64,000 nucleotides of DNA from JADJWR01 sp964509545. Its GTDB lineage: Bacteria; Pseudomonadota; Gammaproteobacteria; Burkholderiales; Burkholderiaceae_F. How positions within the stretch are numbered: the first letter of the stretch is position 1; the number at the start of each line of letters is the position of its first letter. The translations under genes and the position numbers were made by a program. The notes under the pieces are model-generated. The model saw only the letters and a program-made list of their open reading frames with translations, had not been told where the DNA came from and ran no database searches. The DNA lies in NCBI GenBank assembly GCA_964509545.1, contig CAZDXQ010000012.1:1-64000 (forward strand), in the 5' to 3' direction. Positions 52,896 through 59,670 of this stretch are shown in pieces.

Positions 52896-54568
52896 CGAAG
52901 ATCGATCCGATCCTGCTGTCGGTGTACGCGCGCACGTTCAAGTCGATCACCGACGAGATGAGCATCGCGATGGAGAAGACGACGCGCTCGCCGATCCTGT
53001 GCGAGGCAAAGGACTATGTCACCGGGCTGTACGACGCCGACGGCAACATGCTCGAGCAGACCGAGAACCTGCCGATCCTCGCCTTCTCGCTGGCGCCGGT
53101 GTGCAAGTACATCAGGCAGTACTTCGGCGACGAGATCTATCCCGGCGACGTGATCTTTCACAACGACGTCTTCAGTCTCGGCAACCAGAACAACGACGTC
53201 GCCGTCTACAAGCCGGTGTTCCACGGCGAGACGCTGGTGGCGTGGACGGCCGTCAAGGGCCACCAGGCCGACATCGGCGGCAACGTGCGCGGCGGCTACA
53301 ACCCGAACGCGGTCGAAGTCTGGCAGGAGGCGCTGCGCATCCCGGCGGTCAAGGTCTACGAGCGCGGCAGGCTGCGCAAGGATGTGTGGAACCTCATTTT
53401 CGCCAACATCCGGCTCGACATCGTCCAGCACGACATGAAGGCGGAGATCGGCGCCTGCACGGTCGGCGAGCGCCGCGTGCTCGAACTGATCGGCAAGTAC
53501 GGGCTGGAGAGCTTCGAGTCGCACAAACAGGCGCTCTTTGAAGCCACGCGCAGGATGATGGAAGCGGAGATCGCCAAGATCCCGAACGGCCGCTACTGCG
53601 GCGAAGGCTACGTCTACTACGACGGGCGCAATGTCGGCAGCAAGTACACGATCCGCGTCGACATCGAAGTCAAGGACAGGTCGATCCGGTTCGACTACTC
53701 GCGCACCGACGCCCAGACCAACGGCTTCGTCAACGGCACCTTCACGTCGAGTGCATCGGCGACGATCCTGACGCTGCTGCAGATGGTCAACCCCGACATC
53801 CCGCATAACGAAGGCATGGTGCAGCCGATAGAGATCGTGATCCCGGAGGGCACGATCCTGAACGCCGCCTACCCGAAGGCGACCACCTTCGGCAACCATC
53901 TGTGCCCGCCGAACGCCGACGCGATCCAGCGCGCGCTCGCCCCGGTGATGCCCGACCGCGTCACGGCCGGCTGGAACAACCTGCTCTGCTCGCTGACCAC
54001 CGGCACCGATCCGCAGAAGAACGAGACCTACGTCGACATTGGCTTCATGGGGCTGAAGGGCGGATCGGGCGCGCTCAAGGGCGCCGATGGCTACGACCAC
54101 ATCGGCATGATCGACGCCTCCGGCGGCGTGCTCGACCAGGACTACGAGATGTTCGAGCAGCAGACGCCACACCGGCTGATCCGGCATGAACTGCTGACCG
54201 ATTCCGCCGGCCCGGGGCAGTGGCGCGGCGGGCTCGGCGTGGAAACGATCTTCGAGATCGGCTCGGACGACACGCAGCTCGTCACCTTCGGCGACGGCGA
54301 TTTCGAGGGCGCGTTCGGCCTTTTCGGCGGCGGCGATGCGGGCCTGAACTCCATCAGGCTGCGCTATCCGGACGGCACCGAGGTGGTACCGAAGAACAAG
54401 GATCTGATCACCGGCGTGCCGAAGGGAACGATCTATCACCAGGTCGCCGGCGGCGGCGGCGGCTACGGCGATCCGCGGCTGCGCGATCGGAAAGTGCTGG
54501 CGGAGGAAGTGAAGAACGGGGTGATTTCGGCCGAGGCGGCGCGGAAGTTGTATGGGTTTGAAGGCTGA
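52892..54568 (+). CDS. HyuB-family subunit (N-methylhydantoinase B / carboxylase alpha-like)
   Basis: A 558-residue partner of the preceding protein. IDPILLSVYARTFKSITDEMSIAMEKTT, FHNDVFSLGNQNNDVAVYKPVF, AVKGHQADIGGNVRGGYNP and PEGTILNAAYPKATTFGNH are HyuB/oxoprolinase blocks with candidate metal ligands (His and Asp in HNDVF, GHQADIGG). A C-terminal VAGGGGGYGDP segment is typical. Length is closer to hydantoinase B (about 560-590) than to the larger acetone carboxylase alpha subunit. No gamma-type small carboxylase subunit follows. Confidence 0.9.
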   Translation: MTKIDPILLSVYARTFKSITDEMSIAMEKTTRSPILCEAKDYVTGLYDADGNMLEQTENLPILAFSLAPVCKYIRQYFGDEIYPGDVIFHNDVFSLGNQNNDVAVYKPVFHGETLVAWTAVKGHQADIGGNVRGGYNPNAVEVWQEALRIPAVKVYERGRLRKDVWNLIFANIRLDIVQHDMKAEIGACTVGERRVLELIGKYGLESFESHKQALFEATRRMMEAEIAKIPNGRYCGEGYVYYDGRNVGSKYTIRVDIEVKDRSIRFDYSRTDAQTNGFVNGTFTSSASATILTLLQMVNPDIPHNEGMVQPIEIVIPEGTILNAAYPKATTFGNHLCPPNADAIQRALAPVMPDRVTAGWNNLLCSLTTGTDPQKNETYVDIGFMGLKGGSGALKGADGYDHIGMIDASGGVLDQDYEMFEQQTPHRLIRHELLTDSAGPGQWRGGLGVETIFEIGSDDTQLVTFGDGDFEGAFGLFGGGDAGLNSIRLRYPDGTEVVPKNKDLITGVPKGTIYHQVAGGGGGYGDPRLRDRKVLAEEVKNGVISAEAARKLYGFEG

Positions 54569-54680
54569 CATGAAGACTCCCGCGCACTCGAGTTTCGCGG
54601 CGGGCGGCACCCGGCATGGGCTCATGGTGGGGCGGTCGGCCCTGCAGGCCGACTGCACTGCGATGCTCGGCCCGAGGTCG

Positions 54681-55019
54681 CGCCGCAGAACTCGCTGCGC
54701 TCAATGCGTTCGCTGCGCTCGGACAGCTGCGGCGAGTTGGATCACGAAGCGCGCTGAAGCGCGCCGACCCCGGGCCTGCGCTTCTCGTCGCCCCACAAGT
54801 CGCCCCTGCCGGGTACCACCCGCCGCTCTGGCTGCGCTGTCAGCCTTCGTGAACGTCTACGGCGCCCCTGCAGAGGGACGTGCGGGCAGGTCGCAGCGCG
54901 CCTATGCGGCGCCGAGAAGCGCAGCGGCCGTCGCCGCGCGCGCCAGCGCGCCACGTAAACCAACTCGTCGCATCTGTTCGAGCGAAGCGAACGCAGTGAG
55001 CGAAGTGAGTTATGCGACG
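54681..55019. repeat. Long imperfect inverted repeat in a 569-base non-coding gap
   Basis: The gap from 54569 to 55137 contains no credible gene. Within it, about 110 bases at 54681-54792 match the reverse complement of 54908-55019 at roughly three positions in four. For example AACTCGCTGCGCTCAATGCG matches AACTCACTTCGCTCACTGCG, and CTGCGCTTCTCG is identical in both. The arms therefore face each other about 115 bases apart. They look like two oppositely oriented copies of a dispersed intergenic element; a large cruciform or transcript hairpin separating the hyuB and acyl-CoA dehydrogenase units is possible. Confidence 0.65.
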
Positions 55020-55137
55020 GGCGATGGCCGCGAGCATCGGAGGGGAGTCGGCGCTACGCGCCGACCGCCGCAGTGGTGCGCGGAGGCCTGCCCGCGCGGC
55101 CCTTTGCCGCTCGGATCTCCGCATAGCGAAAGCCGCA

Positions 55138-56271
55138 ATGGATTTTGACCTCACCCCCGACCAACGCGCCGTGCGCGACACCTTCGCGCGCTTCGCCGAC
55201 GAGCGCATCGTGCCACAGGCCGCGGCGATCGACGAGGCGCACGCCTTTCCGCGGACGCTGTTCGGCGAACTGGCGCAGCTCGGCCTCTTCGGCATGCGTT
55301 ACCCGCAAGAGGTCGGCGGGACGGGCATGGGGCTGACCGAGTTCTGCCTGGCGCTGGAGCAGATCGCGCGCGGGTCGATGTCGCTGGCGGGCGCGGTGGC
55401 GATGCAGTCGCTGATGGGGACCAAGTTCCTGCACATGCTTGGCAACGCCGACATCGTCGAGCGGCTGTTCAAGCCGGCGCTCAGGGGCGAGAAGATCGGC
55501 GCCATCTGCATGACGGAACCCAATGCCGGCTCCGATCTTGACGGCATCGCCACCGTTGCGCGCAAGGCCAACGGCGGATATCGGCTCAGCGGCCAGAAGA
55601 CCTGGGTCACCTCGGCGCCGGTGGCGGACTACTTCACCGTGTTCGCGCGTGCGGGAGACGAGAGAAAGCTGACGATCTTCCTTGTCGAACGGTCGTTCGC
55701 CGGGCTCGTCGTCGGCCGGCCGATCCACAAGATGGGCATGTGGGCGCTGCCGACTTCCGAGGTCGCGCTTGACGACTGTTTCGTGCCCGACTCGCACCGG
55801 CTGTCGCAGCAGGAAGGCGACGGCGAGGGCCACCTGCGCAAGACGCTCGCGGAGATCCGCATCATCACCGGCGCGATGGCCCTGGGCGCGGCGCGCGCGG
55901 CGCTGGCGGAGGCGACGCGCTACGCCGCCGAGCGCAGGCAGTTCGGCAAGCCGATCAACCGCTTCCAGGCCATCCAGTTCAAGCTCGCCGAGATGGCCAC
56001 GGCGCTGGAGGCGGCCACGCAGCTCGTCTATTACGCGGCGTGGCTGCGCGACCATGATCGGCCGCACCACAAGGAAGCGGCGATGTGCAAGCTCAACGCC
56101 ACGGAGGCCGCGGCGTCGATCTGCGACCAGGCCGCGCGGGTGCTTGCCTCGTACGGCTACGCGATGGACTACGCGGTGCAGCGCCATCTGCGCGACGTGC
56201 GCTTCACGCTGATCGGCGGCGGCACCAGCGAGATTCTTAAGCTCGTCATCGCCAAGGAGGTCAGCGCATGA
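55138..56271 (+). CDS. Acyl-CoA dehydrogenase
   Basis: A 377-residue FAD enzyme forming an alpha,beta double bond in an acyl-CoA. CMTEPNAGSDLDGIAT is the FAD/substrate signature, WVTSAPVADYFTVFAR and RRQFGKPINRFQAIQFKLAEM follow. At the place where most short- and medium-chain enzymes have the catalytic Glu (YEGT), this protein has LIGGGTSEIL, and the alternative Glu of the isovaleryl-CoA type is not at its usual spot either (LAEIRIITGAMALG has Glu one position earlier). The start is ATG 55138. It overlaps the B12 subunit gene by ATGA. Confidence 0.92.
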   Translation: MDFDLTPDQRAVRDTFARFADERIVPQAAAIDEAHAFPRTLFGELAQLGLFGMRYPQEVGGTGMGLTEFCLALEQIARGSMSLAGAVAMQSLMGTKFLHMLGNADIVERLFKPALRGEKIGAICMTEPNAGSDLDGIATVARKANGGYRLSGQKTWVTSAPVADYFTVFARAGDERKLTIFLVERSFAGLVVGRPIHKMGMWALPTSEVALDDCFVPDSHRLSQQEGDGEGHLRKTLAEIRIITGAMALGAARAALAEATRYAAERRQFGKPINRFQAIQFKLAEMATALEAATQLVYYAAWLRDHDRPHHKEAAMCKLNATEAAASICDQAARVLASYGYAMDYAVQRHLRDVRFTLIGGGTSEILKLVIAKEVSA

Positions 56272-56666
56272 GCGCAAGCAAGAGAATCCGCGTCGTGCTC
56301 GCCAAGCCGGGGCTCGACGGCCACGACCAGGGGGCGAAGGTCGTGGCGCGGGCGATGAAGGACGCCGGCTTCGAAGTCATCTACACCGGCCTGCGGCAGA
56401 CGCCGGAGGCGATCACGCGCATCGCCACGCAGGAGGACGTCGACGTGATCGCACTGTCGAGCATGGCCGGCTCGCATCTGGCCTTCTGCCGGCGGCTGAA
56501 GCCGCTGCTCGAGGAAGCCGGCCTGACCGACAAGCTGTGGATCATCGGCGGCAACCTGCCGGCGCAGGACCACGCACAGCTGCGCGCGCTCGGCTTCAAG
56601 GGGATCTTCCCCACCAGCTCGAGGCTCGACGCGATCTGCGATTTCATCCGGGCCAATGCACCATGA
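56268..56666 (+). CDS. Cobalamin-binding small subunit of acyl-CoA mutase
   Basis: A 132-residue Rossmann-like B12 domain. VLAKPGLDGHDQGAKVVA contains the DxHxxG motif whose His coordinates cobalt from below. IALSSMAGSHLAF and WIIGGNLPAQD are the other cofactor contacts. It corresponds to the C-terminal domain of single-chain methylmalonyl-CoA mutase and to IcmB-type separate subunits. It is coupled to both neighbours by ATGA overlaps. Confidence 0.94.
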   Translation: MSASKRIRVVLAKPGLDGHDQGAKVVARAMKDAGFEVIYTGLRQTPEAITRIATQEDVDVIALSSMAGSHLAFCRRLKPLLEEAGLTDKLWIIGGNLPAQDHAQLRALGFKGIFPTSSRLDAICDFIRANAP

Positions 56667-58276
56667 AACGCGACCCTGCCGCCGAAATCGAGCCGCGGTT
56701 CAACGAATCGGGCATCCCGATCCAGCCGCTGTACACGGAAGCGGATGTCGAGGCCAGCGGCGGCCTGTCGATGCTTGGCCGGCCCGGCGAGTACCCGTTC
56801 ACGCGCGGCATCCATCCGCTGATGTACCGCAGGCAGCCGTGGACGATGCGCCAGTACACCGGCTTCGGCAACGCGGCCGACACCAACAAGCGCTTCAAGT
56901 ACCTGATCGCCAACGGCCAGACGGGACTGAACGTCGCCTTCGACCTGCCGACGCAGTGCGGTCTGGACTCCGACGATCCGCTGGCCGAAGGCGAGGTCGG
57001 CCGTGTGGGCATGGCGGTGGACACGCTGCGCGACGTCGAGGTCGCCTTCGACGGCATCGACCTCGACAAGATCACCGTGTCGCTGACGATCAACGGCGCG
57101 GCGGCGATCCTGATCGCAATGTACCTGGCGATGGCGCAGAAGCGCGGCTACGACCTCGCCCGGCTGCGCGGCACGGCGCAGAACGACATCCTGAAGGAGT
57201 TCATCGGCCGCGGTACCTGGATCTTCCCGGTCGAGCCGTCGATCCGGCTGGTCGGCGACACGATCGAGTACTGCGCCAGGCACGCACCGAAGTACAGCCC
57301 GGTGTCGGTCTGCGGTTATCACATCCGCGAATCGGGTGCGACGCCGACGCAGGAGATGGCCTACGCGTTCTGCATCGCCAGGGCCTACGCCGACGAGGTG
57401 ATCCGGCGCGGCCTGCCGGTCGACGAGTTCGCCGGCCGGCTGTCGTACAACTTCAACATCTTCGGCAACATCTTCGAGCAGGTCGCCAAGTTCCGCGCCG
57501 GACGCGGCCTGTGGGCGAAGATCATGAAGGAGCAGTACGGCGCCACGCAGCCGGGCTCGATGTGGCTGCGCATGATCGCCGGCGGTGGCGGCGGCGGGCT
57601 GACTGCCGAGCAGCCGGAAAACAACATCGTGCGCGGCGCCTACTACGCGCTGATCTCGGCGCTGTCGGGAGCGCAGACCATGGCGCTGTGCTGCTTCGAC
57701 GAGGCCTACACGATTCCCAGCGAATACGCGCAGCGCATCTCGCTGCGCACGATGCAGCTGCTGATCGAGGAAATGGGCCTGACCGATACCGTCGATCCGC
57801 TCGGCGGCTCGTTCTACGTCGAGACGCTGACCAACCGCATGCGCGCCGAGATGGAGCGCATCATGGCCGAGGTCGACGCCGACGGCGGCATCGTGCGCCT
57901 GGTGGCCGAGGGCACCGTGCAGGCGCGCGTTTCGGCGCAGGCGTACCGGCGGCAGCGAGAGATCGAGCAGGGCAGCGTGCGCAAGGTCGGCGTCAACTGC
58001 TACCGCAGCGACGACGAACCGCAACGGGCGGTCGAGTTCCATCCGTACCGCGAGGAAGACGCGCGGGCGCAGGTGGCGGCGCTGCAGCGCGCCCGCGCCG
58101 AACGCGACGGCGCCGCCGTCGCCGGCGCGCTCGCCCGCGTCGAGCGCGACGCGCGCTGCGGCGCCAACCTGATGCCGGCGATCGTCGAGGCGGTCAAGGC
58201 ATACGCGAGCGTGGGCGAAATCACGAACGTCATGGTCAAGGTGTTCGGGCGGTTTGTGGAGCCCGTGCGGTTCTGA
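56663..58276 (+). CDS. Methylmalonyl-CoA mutase-type large subunit
   Basis: A 537-residue TIM-barrel catalytic subunit of an adenosylcobalamin-dependent acyl-CoA mutase. Substrate-determining residues can be matched to Propionibacterium methylmalonyl-CoA mutase by spacing: Tyr65 (TMRQYTGF, Tyr89), Arg183 (FIGRGTW, Arg207) and His220 (CGYHIRE, His244). Isobutyryl- and hydroxyisobutyryl-CoA mutases replace the Tyr/Arg pair, so a carboxylated (methylmalonyl- or ethylmalonyl-like) acyl-CoA is favoured. SNFNIFGNIFEQVAKFRAG-like and DPLGGSFYVE segments are normal. The two-subunit split is typical of IcmA/HcmA rather than fused MCM. Confidence 0.9.
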   Translation: MKRDPAAEIEPRFNESGIPIQPLYTEADVEASGGLSMLGRPGEYPFTRGIHPLMYRRQPWTMRQYTGFGNAADTNKRFKYLIANGQTGLNVAFDLPTQCGLDSDDPLAEGEVGRVGMAVDTLRDVEVAFDGIDLDKITVSLTINGAAAILIAMYLAMAQKRGYDLARLRGTAQNDILKEFIGRGTWIFPVEPSIRLVGDTIEYCARHAPKYSPVSVCGYHIRESGATPTQEMAYAFCIARAYADEVIRRGLPVDEFAGRLSYNFNIFGNIFEQVAKFRAGRGLWAKIMKEQYGATQPGSMWLRMIAGGGGGGLTAEQPENNIVRGAYYALISALSGAQTMALCCFDEAYTIPSEYAQRISLRTMQLLIEEMGLTDTVDPLGGSFYVETLTNRMRAEMERIMAEVDADGGIVRLVAEGTVQARVSAQAYRRQREIEQGSVRKVGVNCYRSDDEPQRAVEFHPYREEDARAQVAALQRARAERDGAAVAGALARVERDARCGANLMPAIVEAVKAYASVGEITNVMVKVFGRFVEPVRF

Positions 58277-58334
58277 GCAAAGCGATGAGAGTCCGCCGTC
58301 GCCGGGGCGACGAAGCTTTTGATCGAGAAGTGAC

Positions 58335-59201
58335 ATGACAGCCATCGAGCACTATCTCGCGCCCACCAGCCTGTCGCAGGCGCTCGACTGCCTGCAGCGC
58401 GGCGAAGCCACGGTGCTGGCCGGCGGCACGGACCTGATGCCGCAGAGCGCCAGCGGCAAGCTGGAGTTCCGGCCGACGCTGCTGAACATCCGGCGCGTGG
58501 CCGAGCTGCACGGCGTCGAACGCGACGGCGACGCGGTTCGCATCGGCGCGCTGGTCACCGTCAGCGAACTGATGCGCGATCCGCTCGTGCGCAGCCATTT
58601 CCCGGTGCTGGTCGACGCCGGCGACCACTTCGCCAGCGACCAGATCCGCAATGCGGCGACGATCGGCGGCAACATCAACAACGCCTCGCCGGCCGGCGAC
58701 CTGCTGGTGCCGCTGCTGGTCCTCGATGCCGAGGCTGAACTTGCGGGCAAGCCGAACGGCAGCATCGCGACCCGCCGGCTGCCGCTGGCCGACTTCTTCG
58801 TCGGCCCGGGCCGGACGCGGCGCGCCGCGCACGAACTGCTCACCGCCGTGCGCCTCCCGCTGCCGCGGCGCGGCCAGGTCGCTCGCTTCTACAAGTTCGG
58901 CACCCGGCCGGCGCTCGACATCTCGGCGATTTCGATCGGGCTTGCCGCGGTCGTCAGCGACGGCGTGCTGACGGACGTGCGCGTGGCCTTCGGCGCCGTG
59001 GCACCCACGCCGGTGCGCGCGCCGCGCACCGAGGCCGCGCTGCAGGGCAAGCGGCTCGACCGTGCCGCGATCGATGCTGCGGCGCAGGCCGCGCACGACG
59101 AAGTCAGACCGATCGACGACGTGCGCGCCTCGGCCTGGTACCGGCGCGAACTGATCCTCAACATGACCCGGAGGATGCTCGACGATGTCGCTCAGGCATG
59201 A
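58335..59201 (+). CDS. FAD-binding subunit of xanthine-dehydrogenase-family molybdenum enzyme
   Basis: A 288-residue medium subunit. TVLAGGTDLMPQSASG and NAATIGGNINNASPAGDLL bind FAD; FYKFGTRPALDISAISIG is the C-terminal domain start. True 4-hydroxybenzoyl-CoA reductases carry an extra [4Fe-4S] loop in this subunit; here there is no such insertion and only one Cys, so a hydroxylase or dehydrogenase is more likely than a low-potential reductase. It overlaps the [2Fe-2S] subunit by 17 bases. Confidence 0.92.
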   Translation: MTAIEHYLAPTSLSQALDCLQRGEATVLAGGTDLMPQSASGKLEFRPTLLNIRRVAELHGVERDGDAVRIGALVTVSELMRDPLVRSHFPVLVDAGDHFASDQIRNAATIGGNINNASPAGDLLVPLLVLDAEAELAGKPNGSIATRRLPLADFFVGPGRTRRAAHELLTAVRLPLPRRGQVARFYKFGTRPALDISAISIGLAAVVSDGVLTDVRVAFGAVAPTPVRAPRTEAALQGKRLDRAAIDAAAQAAHDEVRPIDDVRASAWYRRELILNMTRRMLDDVAQA

Positions 59202-59670
59202 AATCGCCTTCACGCTGAACGGCGTGATGCGCCGGGTCACGGTCGATGTCGAGCAGAGCGCGCTGGCGATGCTGCGTGACGTCATCGGCCTGACCGGCAC
59301 CAAGTACGGCTGCGGCGAAGGCGAATGCGGCGCCTGCACGATCATCGTCGACGACGTCACGGTCAACTCGTGCCTGATGTTCGCGGTCGACTGCGACGGC
59401 CGGCGGGTGACGACGATCGAGGGGCTGGCCGGCGACGCCCGCGCCGGCGCACTGCGCGAAGCCTTCGTCGCCAACGGCGCCGTGCAGTGCGGTTTCTGCA
59501 CGCCGGGGCTGATGGTGCAGGCCACGCATCTGCTGGCTCAGCAGCCGCACCCGGACGCGGAGGCGGTCAAGCGCGGCATCGAAGGCAACCTGTGCCGTTG
59601 CACCGGCTACAGGAAGATCGTCGACGCGGTCGTCAGCGCCGGCCGCGCGCAGGAGGGAACTGAACGATGA
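59185..59670 (+). CDS. [2Fe-2S] subunit of xanthine-dehydrogenase-family molybdenum enzyme
   Basis: A 161-residue small subunit with both clusters: the plant-type motif CGEGECGACTIIVDD..VNSC near residues 45-70, and the helical motif CGFCTPGLMVQA with CRCTGYRKIVDA near 105-145. It passes electrons from molybdenum to FAD or an external acceptor. It sits between the FAD and Mo subunits, with overlaps of 17 and 4 bases, as is usual for three-subunit enzymes. Confidence 0.95.
   Translation: MSLRHEIAFTLNGVMRRVTVDVEQSALAMLRDVIGLTGTKYGCGEGECGACTIIVDDVTVNSCLMFAVDCDGRRVTTIEGLAGDARAGALREAFVANGAVQCGFCTPGLMVQATHLLAQQPHPDAEAVKRGIEGNLCRCTGYRKIVDAVVSAGRAQEGTER

Noticed and set aside
50775..54568. 5-oxoprolinase
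   Set aside because: Bacterial oxoprolinases of this family often occur as a single fused chain or next to glutathione/amino-acid genes; here the subunits are separate and the neighbours are CoA-ester enzymes. Not excluded, but not preferred.
54569..55137. Small genes in the hyuB-acyl-CoA dehydrogenase gap
   Set aside because: Open frames of up to about 200 codons exist but are Arg/Ala/Ser-rich, appear on both strands and coincide with the inverted repeat.
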